From NCBI RefSeq assembly GCF_003201475.1, contig NZ_QJJK01000001.1, positions 570,501-634,500 of the forward strand: a stretch of DNA of 64,000 nt. The letters run 5' to 3'. Origin of the DNA: Chelatococcus asaccharovorans (GTDB lineage: Bacteria; Pseudomonadota; Alphaproteobacteria; Rhizobiales; Beijerinckiaceae). The notes under the pieces are model-generated. The model saw only the letters and a program-made list of their open reading frames with translations, did no database searches and had not been told where the DNA came from. The translations under genes were made by a program, and so were the position numbers. Within the stretch, counting starts at the first letter, position 1. Each line of letters begins with the position of its first letter. This document shows, piece by piece, positions 55,007-62,957 of the stretch.

Positions 55007-56176
55007 AAAGCCGTTGGGCGAGCGGGTGAGACATTCGCAGCCTGTCTCCGTCACCAGGATCGTGTCGGATATCTGGGTGCCGCACACGCCCGGCATGCGC
55101 AGGTTCGGCTCCAGCGTGAGGAGCATGCCCGCCTCCAGCGGAAAGCTCGTCTTCGCATCGAGCGAAGGCCCCTCATGGGCGCCGAGCCCGATGCCGTGGC
55201 CGATGCGGCCCGGCAGGAACCGGCCGTAGCCGTTCTCCTCCAGCCCCCGGCGCGCCTGGGCATAAAGCTCGGAAATCGGCGTACCCGGCTTGATCAGCGG
55301 CACGATGCTCTCGCGGATGGCGATGATGGACTCGATCGCGCGCTTGATCTCGTCCGGCAGCGTGCCCACCGCGACCGTGCGCTCATTCTCCGCATGAATG
55401 CCGTTGACGATCGTCCAGATGTCGATGAAGACCGGCTCGCCCTTGACGGGCCTGCGCACCGTCGGGTTGTCGCAGTTCATGAAAATCCGCTCGTGGGTGA
55501 ACACCCAGGTCCACAGTCCGTTCTGCACGCCCCCTTCGAGGCTGCCGAAATCACAAACCTCGGCGTCGGGATAGGTCTCGGCCCAGTAGCGGTTCATCGC
55601 GGCCATGGAGGTGATGGCGATCTCGCGTTCATTCCCGCCCTGGCCGACCGCATCGACGGCTGCATACATGCCGACATCGGCGATGGCGGCGGCCGCGCGG
55701 GCATTCGCGATCTCGTCCGCATCCTTGATGAGCCGCGTCTCGAAGACGAGCTGCGAGACATCGGCGAAGCGCGCCCCCGGCAGGATGCCCTGCAGGTCGC
55801 GATAGCGTGTCATCGGGAGGAAATCTTCCTCGATGCCGACGACCGCCTCAGCGAAGCCGCCTTCCGTGAGCATGGTCTTGAGGGCTTCGAGCCAGCTCGG
55901 CCCCATGGTGACCTTGGTCGACCAGGCGCCATAGAGGCGGATGTCCTCGAGAAATGTGGAGGCGCGCGCATGGTCGTCGCGCAGCGCATGCACCAGCATG
56001 GAGGCCTTGCCCTCGCGCGGCAGGATAGCCACAACCGGATGGCTGTAGATGATCGGGTTGAACCCCGTGAGGTAGAAGCTGTTTTCCGGCTTGAAGCACA
56101 GCATCACGTCGATGCCGGCTTCTTCCATGCGCCGACGCAGGCGTTCGAGACGGGGTTGATGGGACATCGTGTTCAT
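54995..56176 (-). CDS. M24-family (Xaa-Pro dipeptidase/creatinase-like) hydrolase
   Basis: 393 residues. An N-terminal creatinase-type domain (residues 1-140, with FYLTGFNPIIYSHPVV) precedes the pita-bread domain. Metal-site positions read: Asp in VFIDIWTIVNGIHAENERT, His in GRIGHGIGLGAHEGPS, Glu in LTLEPNLRMPG and Glu in SDTILVTETG. The second Asp of the canonical DxxTRT region is Glu here (HAENERT), so the metal site is altered. Members cleave X-Pro dipeptides or creatine-like amides. Encoded 4 bases after the DppC-type permease, it probably processes an imported ligand. Confidence 0.85.
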   Translation of the reverse strand: MNTMSHQPRLERLRRRMEEAGIDVMLCFKPENSFYLTGFNPIIYSHPVVAILPREGKASMLVHALRDDHARASTFLEDIRLYGAWSTKVTMGPSWLEALKTMLTEGGFAEAVVGIEEDFLPMTRYRDLQGILPGARFADVSQLVFETRLIKDADEIANARAAAAIADVGMYAAVDAVGQGGNEREIAITSMAAMNRYWAETYPDAEVCDFGSLEGGVQNGLWTWVFTHERIFMNCDNPTVRRPVKGEPVFIDIWTIVNGIHAENERTVAVGTLPDEIKRAIESIIAIRESIVPLIKPGTPISELYAQARRGLEENGYGRFLPGRIGHGIGLGAHEGPSLDAKTSFPLEAGMLLTLEPNLRMPGVCGTQISDTILVTETGCECLTRSPNGFLQV

Positions 56177-56180
56177 GTCG

Positions 56181-57032
56181 TCAGGTCCTCAGCCTTGGGT
56201 CGAAATAGTCGCGCAGCCAGTCGCCGAGCAGGTTGACGCTCAACACCGTGAGCATGATCGCGAGCCCGGGAAAGGTCACGACCCACCAGGCGGTTGAGAT
56301 ATAGACCCTGCCCTCGGCGAGCATGCGCCCCCAGCTCGCGGCAGGCGGCTGGACGCCGAGCCCGAGGAAGCTGAGGGCTGCATCCATGATGATGATGCGC
56401 GCGAGTTCGAGCGTCGCGACGACGAGGGCCGGCGTCATGACATTGGGCAGGATATGCCGCAGCATGATCTGCGCCGTGCTCGCGCCGATGGTCCGTGCCG
56501 ACTGCACGAATTCGCGCTCGCGCAGGGCGAGCACCTGGCCGCGGATGATGCGCGCGTAGCGGATCCAGCTCGTCAGCGCGAGCACGATGACGAGATTGGT
56601 GAGGCTCGGTCCAAGCGCGGCGACCACGAGCAGCGCCAGCAGCATGAGCGGTATGGCGAGCTGGATGTCGACGAGCCGCATCAGGAGCCGGTCGGTGATG
56701 CCGCCGCAATAGCCGGCGACGATGCCGAGCATGACCCCGACGATGCCGCCGAGCACGACGGCATAGGCGCCGATCGTCAGCGTGATCCGGCTGCCGTAGA
56801 CGATGCGGCTCAGGATGTCGCGGCCGAGCTGGTCCGTGCCGAGCGGGTGAGCGCCGGGCGCGAAGAGGCCGGTCCAGGTCGGCGGCGCCATGCGCGCGCG
56901 GAGGTCGCCGCGGACCGGATCCGGCAGGCCGAGCGTGGGCGCGAGCAACGCGCCAGCGACGAGCAGCATGAGGATGAGGATCCCGAAGAGCCCGCCGCGG
57001 CTCTGCACAAGGGCCCGGAGAAAAGCCTTCAT
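56181..57032 (-). CDS. Dipeptide-type ABC permease (DppC-like)
   Basis: 283 residues. Six or so membrane helices are seen, with the DppC-type pre-pore text HPLGTDQLGRDILSRIVYGSRITL at about residues 60-85. The ATPase-contact EAA-like loop is FVQSARTIGASTAQIMLRHILPNVM. It forms the inner-membrane channel with the DppB-like partner, which it overlaps by ATGA. No ATPase subunit gene lies in this operon, so the ATPase must come from elsewhere in the genome. Confidence 0.92.
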   Translation of the reverse strand: MKAFLRALVQSRGGLFGILILMLLVAGALLAPTLGLPDPVRGDLRARMAPPTWTGLFAPGAHPLGTDQLGRDILSRIVYGSRITLTIGAYAVVLGGIVGVMLGIVAGYCGGITDRLLMRLVDIQLAIPLMLLALLVVAALGPSLTNLVIVLALTSWIRYARIIRGQVLALREREFVQSARTIGASTAQIMLRHILPNVMTPALVVATLELARIIIMDAALSFLGLGVQPPAASWGRMLAEGRVYISTAWWVVTFPGLAIMLTVLSVNLLGDWLRDYFDPRLRT

Positions 57033-57952
57033 TGCCCTTTCCTCCGAATGCGCGGATCAAGCACGCCGTAGAGCAGGTCGACCAGGAAATTGATGCTCAC
57101 ATAGACGGTGGCGATCACCGCGACGCCCGCCTGCACCACGGGAAAATCCTTGGATTCGATGGCCTGGACGATGAGCCGGCCGACGCCGGGCCAGGCGAAA
57201 ACGGTTTCCGTCACAACCGAGCCGCCAAGGAGTTCGCCGGACAGGATGCCGACCATGGTGACGACGGGGATGAGGGCGTTGCGCAAGGCATGCCAGACGA
57301 AGACCTGCCCGGGCGGCAAGCCCTTGGCCTGCGCCGTGCGCACATAATCCTCCTTCATGGAATCAAGGAGGCTCGATCGCAGGAGCCGCGCGATCGAGGC
57401 GCTGACGAAGACAGCGAGTGTGAAGGCCGGCAGCACGAGATGGGCGAGGCTGCCGTAGCCGCCGGTCGGCAGCCAGCCGAGGTCCACGGCGAAGAACAGG
57501 ATCAGCATGATGCCGAGCCAGAAGACCGGCGTCGCCTGGCCGAGCAGTGCGAGCGTCATCACGGCGAATTCGGCGAACTTGCCGCGCTGGGTCGCCGCGA
57601 TGGCGCCCGCGCCGCCGCCGATCAGCACGCCAAACACCATCGCCGTCACCGCGAGCGTGATCGTTGCCGGCATCCGTTCGAGCACGACGGTGATGGCGGG
57701 ACGGTTGAAGACGAAGGACTGCCCGAAATCGCCCTGCACGGCCTGGGCGAGGAAGCTCAGATATTGCTGCCAGAGCGGCTGATCGAGCCCGAGCGCGGCG
57801 CGGAAGGCATCGAGCTGTTCCGCCGAGGCGCCGACCGGCAGCAACAGGGCCGCCGGGTCGCCGAGGAGGCGCGTCACGAAGAAGACGATCGTGACCACGC
57901 CCCAGACGGCGACGATCGCCTCGCCGAGTTTGCCGATGACGTAGCGGATCAC
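57029..57952 (-). CDS. Dipeptide-type ABC permease (DppB-like)
   Basis: 307 residues from a GTG at 57952, overlapping the hydrolase stop in GTGA. Helices begin at residue 9; the family text is FFVTRLLGDPAALLLP, GDFGQSFVFNRPAI, and the contact loop DYVRTAQAKGLPPGQVFVWHALRNALIPVV. It is the first permease of the peptide-type importer encoded with the binding protein at 53450. Tight coupling to the hydrolase upstream suggests one physiological unit. Confidence 0.92.
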   Translation of the reverse strand: MIRYVIGKLGEAIVAVWGVVTIVFFVTRLLGDPAALLLPVGASAEQLDAFRAALGLDQPLWQQYLSFLAQAVQGDFGQSFVFNRPAITVVLERMPATITLAVTAMVFGVLIGGGAGAIAATQRGKFAEFAVMTLALLGQATPVFWLGIMLILFFAVDLGWLPTGGYGSLAHLVLPAFTLAVFVSASIARLLRSSLLDSMKEDYVRTAQAKGLPPGQVFVWHALRNALIPVVTMVGILSGELLGGSVVTETVFAWPGVGRLIVQAIESKDFPVVQAGVAVIATVYVSINFLVDLLYGVLDPRIRRKGQ

Positions 57953-58809
57953 GCGGCGGTCCTGGCGAGAAAGTCGCGAATGCCGGCGAGCACGCGCGCG
58001 TTGGCCTCGACATGCACCGCGTGATTGGCGCCTTCGATCTCCAGGAGTTCCGCGCCCGGCACCTTCTCCGCGATCAGCCGCGACTGGCTCGGCGGGCAGA
58101 TCCAGTCCGCGCCGCCGACAACGACCAGGGTCGGCACGTCGATAGCGGGGAGCTTGTCGCGCAGGTCATAGTCCTTGGCGGTGAACAGCGCGTTGTGCGT
58201 CTCGGCGTGAAGATGCATGACGCGCGTGCGCTCCAGTGCGGCGTCCGGGTCGAATGTCTCGAAATAGAGCGGCTGCAGCGCGAGCCAGATGAGCCGGAGC
58301 TCGGTATCGTCGACCACCTTGTCCGAGAACATCTTCTCCACCATGCCGAGCGAGGCGCTGGTGGCCTTGTGGAGGCGCGCCTTGAAGTTCTCGACCGCTT
58401 CCGCCTCATGGTGGTGGCTCGGCGCCGTGCCGCGCAGGATGAGCCGCGAGAGGCCGCGGCTGCCATATTTCACCGCATAGGTCAGCGCGATCATGCCGCC
58501 GAAGGAGCCGCCGATCAGGATGATGCGCCGGCCGCCGCAGAGCGTCTGGCGGAATGCCTCGAGATCGTCGGCATATTGCTCGAAATTGTAGGGCGGCGTG
58601 AGCGAGGAGAGCCCGCAGCCGCGCTGATCATAGGCCAGGAGCCGATAGCGGTCCGCGAGCGGCAGGAACGCTTTGAAGTCGCCTCTGTGGTCGCCGATCC
58701 CGCGCCCGCCGTGGAGCACGACGATCGTCTCATCCTTGTCGTCGCCGGCGACGTCATAGACGAAGGTCGCGCCGTTGAGTGCGATGCGGCGTGCTTCACT
58801 CGGCTGCAT
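57949..58809 (-). CDS. Alpha/beta hydrolase, proline-iminopeptidase-like
   Basis: 286 residues from the ATG at 58809; an open frame continues upstream only as an antisense-like Arg/Ser-rich stretch overlapping the monooxygenase gene. The nucleophile elbow is GGSFGG, the oxyanion text HGGRGIGDHR, the acid Asp in VVVGGADWICPP and the base His in EGANHAVHVE. YDQRGCGLSS is typical of the prolyl-iminopeptidase group. Substrates in this group include peptides and small esters or amides. It overlaps the monooxygenase by 14 bases and DppB by 4. Confidence 0.85.
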   Translation of the reverse strand: MQPSEARRIALNGATFVYDVAGDDKDETIVVLHGGRGIGDHRGDFKAFLPLADRYRLLAYDQRGCGLSSLTPPYNFEQYADDLEAFRQTLCGGRRIILIGGSFGGMIALTYAVKYGSRGLSRLILRGTAPSHHHEAEAVENFKARLHKATSASLGMVEKMFSDKVVDDTELRLIWLALQPLYFETFDPDAALERTRVMHLHAETHNALFTAKDYDLRDKLPAIDVPTLVVVGGADWICPPSQSRLIAEKVPGAELLEIEGANHAVHVEANARVLAGIRDFLARTAA

Positions 58810-60301
58810 GATCGAGCCCCTGCTTTGCCTCGTTCCGTTGATCCGCATCGACCCATTCGTCGCCGACAAGTTCCGGCGTCGAGAAGGCGACGAGATTGGC
58901 GTAGTGCAATTCGCGATCCTCGACGAACAGGGCCTGCACGATGCCCCGCGCGAGGCGTTCCGCGCCCTCGCTGATCGCCGGGATGTCGCCGGAGAGCTTG
59001 CCGTGGCTGAGCGTCGCCGGGAAATTGAAGGCATGGATGGAACGGAGCGCAGGACAGGTGCCGGGCTCGCGCTCCAGGAATTCGAAGCTCGGCCCGAGAT
59101 CCGGCGAATAGGTGAGTTCGGCATTCGCCATGCCGTCGGGCGGCGCGAAGCGATCCCCCCAGAAGCGGATATAGGGTGCGAAGGCGGCCAATTCCGGCCG
59201 CAGGCCGAGATCGACGTTGAAGCCCGTGGCGAAGATCATGAAATCGATGGCGTAGCGCGCCTTGGGCGTAACGATTTCGAGATGATCGCCCTTCTCGTGA
59301 ACGTCCGTCACCGGGCTGCCAAGGTGGAAGAAGGCATGGGGGTGACGTGAAACGCGCAAGGTGCTGTCGCGCGGCGGCGGCGTCTGTGCCGACAGCGTCG
59401 TGTGCAGGAAGCGCCACTTCCACTCATCCGGCAGGCCGGCAAAGCCATGGACGACGCCCTGGCTGCCGATGCCGGTGAATTTGTTGATGCGCGGAATGTC
59501 CGTGCGGCGAATGAAGAGGTCGAGCCGGGCGGCGCCGGCCTCGAGCGCGGTCGCGGCATTGTCCATGGCCGAGGCGCCCGCGCCGACCACACCGACGCGT
59601 TTGTCCTTCAACGCTTCGAAATCGATCGCGTCGGCGGAATGCGCCCAGAAGCGCGGATCGAGCCGCTTGACGAAGTCAGGCACATAGGGGCCGCCGAGGC
59701 CATCGCGGCCGGTGGCCAGCACGAGATGGCGCGCGATGACGCGGCCGGGCTGGCCGCCCTGCTTGATGGCCACGTCAAGAAGACCGTCAGGACGCGCCGC
59801 CACATGGGTGATGGTCGTCTCGTTGACCACCGGCAGGTCGAGCACCCGCCGATACCAGACGAGATAGTCCATCCAGATCTCGCGCGGGATCTTGTCGAGC
59901 GCCTCCCAGGCCGCGAGACCGAAGCGCGCCTCATGATAGGCGCGATAGGTCAGGGCCGGCAGGCCCATGGCGGGGCCTGTGAGCTGCTTCGGCGAGCGCA
60001 GGGTCTGCATGCGGGCATAGGTGACCCACGGCCCTTCCCGCCCGGCCGGTGCCTTGTCGTAGACGACGTGATTGGCAACGCCGTAGCGCTTCAGCATGGC
60101 CGATGCGACGAGCCCGGCCATTCCCGCACCGACGATCACCACGTCACGCACCGTCTCGCCGTCAGCGACGCGCTCGGGCACCCACGGCTTGGCCGGCAGT
60201 TCGAGCCAGGCGAGGTCCTGCCGCAGCCGCGCCTCCAGGGCTTCGAGCCCGATGGCATCGGCACCGGCGGTCATCGCGGTCGCGTCTGCAGTCACTGTCA
60301 T
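58796..60301 (-). CDS. Flavin-dependent monooxygenase / NAD(P)-binding oxidoreductase
   Basis: 501 residues. The FAD-binding Rossmann motif is VVIVGAGMAGLVASAML at about residue 54. A second NAD(P) motif is VGVVGAGASAMDNAATALEAG, and HLVLATGRDGLGGP and FMIFATGFNVDLGL are the ATG motifs of the group. The layout is that of flavin-containing or Baeyer-Villiger-type monooxygenases. It could oxygenate an N- or S-containing imported compound. It overlaps lysR by ATGA and the hydrolase by 14 bases, so it is the first catabolic gene of the operon. Its substrate is unknown. Confidence 0.85.
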   Translation of the reverse strand: MTVTADATAMTAGADAIGLEALEARLRQDLAWLELPAKPWVPERVADGETVRDVVIVGAGMAGLVASAMLKRYGVANHVVYDKAPAGREGPWVTYARMQTLRSPKQLTGPAMGLPALTYRAYHEARFGLAAWEALDKIPREIWMDYLVWYRRVLDLPVVNETTITHVAARPDGLLDVAIKQGGQPGRVIARHLVLATGRDGLGGPYVPDFVKRLDPRFWAHSADAIDFEALKDKRVGVVGAGASAMDNAATALEAGAARLDLFIRRTDIPRINKFTGIGSQGVVHGFAGLPDEWKWRFLHTTLSAQTPPPRDSTLRVSRHPHAFFHLGSPVTDVHEKGDHLEIVTPKARYAIDFMIFATGFNVDLGLRPELAAFAPYIRFWGDRFAPPDGMANAELTYSPDLGPSFEFLEREPGTCPALRSIHAFNFPATLSHGKLSGDIPAISEGAERLARGIVQALFVEDRELHYANLVAFSTPELVGDEWVDADQRNEAKQGLDHAAE

Positions 60302-61326
60302 TGGTCGGTCCCTTCCTCACCGGGAGCGGATCGGTCACCGTCCTCGCCGGGGGGCCGGCGGTCGTGACCATAGAGGACGTCGGCGAGGCTCTCGCGCCCG
60401 CCGGGATCGAGTCGCTTCAGCCGCGGCACGAGCGCGGCGGACACGACATCGAAGGCGCTGATCAGGGCCTCGACGCCAGGAGTCAGCGGTTTCGCGAGCG
60501 GCGTGACGATGCCGAAGACGAAGGGGATGTGGACGTCGAGCGGCCGGATCGCCAAGCCCTCGATCGGCAGGCTGTAGGCGGTCGCCGGCTCGACCAGCGC
60601 CACCCCGAGGCCGGACCGCGCGACACCGAGCGCCGTGAAGGATGCGTTGGTGTCGAGAATGTCGGATGGGTTCACGCCCGCTTTCGCCAGGGCCTCGTCG
60701 ATCCGGCCGCGCAGCCGGTAGGGATTGGCCATGGTCACGATACGTCGGTCGGCGAGATCGGCGAGACGAACCACCTCGCCGCGCGCGAGCGGATCGCTCG
60801 CCGACACAGCCGCCACACAGGGGGCCTCGCCGATCCACTGGATATCGAGGCCGGGATGCTCCAGCGGAAGGCTCGCGAAGCCCACATCCGCAGAACGCGC
60901 CAACACCGACTGCACCACGCGTTCCGCAGGTGCAGACTGGACATGCACCTGCTTCGGCATCACCGCTGCATCGATGACCGCAAGCGCCCGCGGCACGAGG
61001 CCGGCCGCCAGGGCGGGAATTGCGGCGATCTCGATGGCGAGCGGAGCATCCTGGCTGATGGCGAGGGCGCGCTCGCGCATGTGCTTAAGGCTGACGAGCA
61101 GCCGCTCGACCTCTTCGTGGAACAGAACCCCGCGGTTGGTGGGCGTGATGCGAGGGCCGTTGCGATGCAAGAGCGCAAAGCCGAGATTGGCCTCGAGCTC
61201 CTGAATGAGACGCGTCACGGCTGGCTGCGAGCGCCCAAGCAGGCGCGCAGCACCGGTGATGCTGCCGGCCGACATGACGGCGGCGAAAGCATCCAGCTGC
61301 CGGAGGTCTAATGTCTCAAAATTCAT
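60298..61326 (-). CDS. LysR-family transcriptional regulator
   Basis: 342 residues from the ATG at 61326 (MNFETLDLRQLDAFAAVMSAG). The winged helix at residues 4-62 has GSITGAARLLGRSQPAVTRLIQELEANLG. The effector domain follows from about 90, with RPLDVHIPFVFGIVTPL late. The last 35 residues are charged and probably disordered. Being the promoter-proximal gene of the operon it likely controls, it is presumably autoregulated. It is divergent from the CMD/AhpD-like pair across a 206-base AT-rich gap containing a candidate site. Confidence 0.92.
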   Translation of the reverse strand: MNFETLDLRQLDAFAAVMSAGSITGAARLLGRSQPAVTRLIQELEANLGFALLHRNGPRITPTNRGVLFHEEVERLLVSLKHMRERALAISQDAPLAIEIAAIPALAAGLVPRALAVIDAAVMPKQVHVQSAPAERVVQSVLARSADVGFASLPLEHPGLDIQWIGEAPCVAAVSASDPLARGEVVRLADLADRRIVTMANPYRLRGRIDEALAKAGVNPSDILDTNASFTALGVARSGLGVALVEPATAYSLPIEGLAIRPLDVHIPFVFGIVTPLAKPLTPGVEALISAFDVVSAALVPRLKRLDPGGRESLADVLYGHDRRPPGEDGDRSAPGEEGTDQ

Positions 61327-61421
61327 ATTTCGTATCTTATTATTTCTATCATTTTTATCAACAGTGAAGCTTTTGCGTGGCTCCACTGCCCCTCTGCGCA
61401 TCCTACTATCTATGATTTGAA

Positions 61422-61437
61422 TTATATGGCAATATAA
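61422..61437. promoter_or_regulatory. Candidate LysR operator in the divergent promoter region
   Basis: TTATAT and ATATAA face each other across GGCA, fitting a T-N11-A LysR-type site, within an unusually AT-rich stretch (61327-61460) between divergent lysR and the CMD gene. Binding by this LysR is inferred from position. Confidence 0.45.
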
Positions 61438-61532
61438 ATTTGGAAAACGCATATTAAGTTGCGGGCCGCCAGACGGGTGACAACGGGTTGAAGCGCCGGG
61501 CTGGACGGCCTGCGCATGGGAGCAGCGACGCA

Positions 61533-62036
61533 ATGCAGACTGACATCATCGAGCGGCTCGCCGGCATCGGCAGCGGATCGCCATTGGCGGAGGCCTTGAA
61601 GGCACGGGCCGAAATCATGCGGCTGAGCGACGCGAGCCACGAAGCCGTTCTGCGGCCGAAGACGCCCGGAGGGTTGAGCCATGCCCTGCGCGCCGCATTA
61701 GCCGCGCGCATGGCCGCATGGCTCGGCAACGACGCATTGGCGGCGCATTATCGGGCCCTGCTCCAGGAAGCCGGATCGGGACAAGCGGCCGAAGACCTCG
61801 CCGCCACGGTGGCGACGACAGAGTCCCTGCCGGCGGAGCGGCGGCTCGCAGCCATCGTCCGGCACGTCGATCTGGTGACGCGCGAACCCCGCGAAGCCAC
61901 CCGCGCCGACATCGAGGCGCTGAGGGCGGCCGGGCTCGACGAGGCCGATATCGTGCGGCTCTCAGAGCTTGCGGCCTTCGTGAATTACCAGGCCCGCGTC
62001 ATCGCCGGCTTTCGCTGCCTCCAGGACGTGATGTGA
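61533..62036 (+). CDS. CMD-domain protein, Avi_7170-like
   Basis: 167 residues from the ATG at 61533. All-helical, Ala-rich, of the carboxymuconolactone-decarboxylase/AhpD superfamily shape (SELAAFVNYQARVIAGFRCLQ at the end). It lacks the CxxC peroxidatic motif; its only Cys is near the C-terminus. It is followed after 11 bases by a second, CxxC-containing member. I associate this two-gene arrangement with the Avi_7170/Avi_7169 families. Lacking its own cysteines, it may pair with the next protein as a heteromer. Function is unproven. Confidence 0.72.
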   Translation: MQTDIIERLAGIGSGSPLAEALKARAEIMRLSDASHEAVLRPKTPGGLSHALRAALAARMAAWLGNDALAAHYRALLQEAGSGQAAEDLAATVATTESLPAERRLAAIVRHVDLVTREPREATRADIEALRAAGLDEADIVRLSELAAFVNYQARVIAGFRCLQDVM

Positions 62037-62047
62037 AGGGAACTGTC

Positions 62048-62629
62048 ATGAGCGAACCGGTCCACACTTTCACCGCCGAGCCCCTGCAATGGTCGCCCTA
62101 TCTCACGCCGGTCCGGCTCGATGAGGCGACCCCCGAGCAGCTCGACGCGATGAAGGTGACGCCCTCCAACAAGAAGGTGTCGGACTATGTGCTGACCCTG
62201 GCGCATGATCCGGAATCGCTCGCCGTGCGCTCGCCGCTCTTCAACGCCATCATGTATGGCCGCGACGGCCTGTCACGCGCTGAGCGCGAGCTCGGCGCGG
62301 TCGGCGCCTCCATCGTCAACCGTTGCGTGTATTGCGCTTCGGTCCATGCAGCCCAGTTCAACCGCCTGACGGAAAGAACCGACGTCATCGCACGGATCTT
62401 CGCCGACGGACCGGCGGCCGAGCTGGAGGAACACCAGCAGGCGATCTTCGATTTCGCGGTGAAGCTGTCAGAGACACCGCCGGCAGTGACGCACAAGGAT
62501 GCCGTCGCGCTGCGCGACACCGGCTTGTCGGCGCTGGAAATGGCCGACCTCGTGCTCTCGGCCGCCATCTTCGGCTGGGCCAACCGGCTCATGCACACGC
62601 TCGGCGAGCCGCGGCGCCCGTCCGCCTGA
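62048..62629 (+). CDS. Alkylhydroperoxidase-domain (AhpD-like) protein, Avi_7169-like
   Basis: 193 residues with AAGGGAA before the ATG. The active-site motif is NRCVYCASVHAAQF, with Cys93, Cys96 and His100, as in AhpD peroxidatic/thiol-disulfide centres. SRAERELGAVGASIVNRC and EMADLVLSAAIFGWANRLMHTLGEP complete the fold. It may remove a peroxide or reactive by-product of the monooxygenase encoded divergently. The coupling to the CMD gene suggests co-expression under the same regulator. Confidence 0.85.
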   Translation: MSEPVHTFTAEPLQWSPYLTPVRLDEATPEQLDAMKVTPSNKKVSDYVLTLAHDPESLAVRSPLFNAIMYGRDGLSRAERELGAVGASIVNRCVYCASVHAAQFNRLTERTDVIARIFADGPAAELEEHQQAIFDFAVKLSETPPAVTHKDAVALRDTGLSALEMADLVLSAAIFGWANRLMHTLGEPRRPSA

Positions 62630-62711
62630 GGACAGGGGCTTGAATGGAATCGTCCGACACCATCCAAGTCGGACTTGCTCCAGGATCAATCGACATTCAG
62701 CGCTTTCAGCT

Positions 62712-62917
62712 GTCATGGCCGGGCTTGTCATTGAAGTCGGGCTTGCCCGACTTCAGTCTGTCCAACGCGGAACTCGGCAACAGCCGAGTTCCGTTGCCAT
62801 CCCGATATATCGAGGCGCCTTTCCGATCGGGATCATTGGAACTCGGCTGTTGCCGCGTTCCTGACCAAAAGCCGAAATTCGGATAAATCCGATTTCGGGG
62901 ACAAGCCCGGTGATGAC
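62712..62917. repeat. ~206-bp multi-arm palindromic cluster
   Basis: The outer arms GTCATGGCCGGGCTTGTC (62712) and GACAAGCCCGGTGATGAC (62900) enclose several hairpins. These include GAAGTCGGGC-TT-GCCCGACTTC (62733-62754), GGAACTCGGC-AACA-GCCGAGTTCC (62769-62792) and CCGAAATTCGGA...TCCGATTTCGG (62872-62898). A partial AACTCGGC-TGTT-GCCGCGTT arm lies near 62839. It fills the gap between convergent genes. The preceding 62644-62685 resembles the end of the unit at 43566. Confidence 0.8.
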
Positions 62918-62957
62918 GGTGATAACTCTTACGGCAAGTCTCGAATGTCGATTCAGC

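Noticed and set aside
7401-62917. CRISPR array
   Set aside because: Repeats are dispersed, long and palindromic; there is no run of short equal repeats with equal unique spacers and no cas gene.
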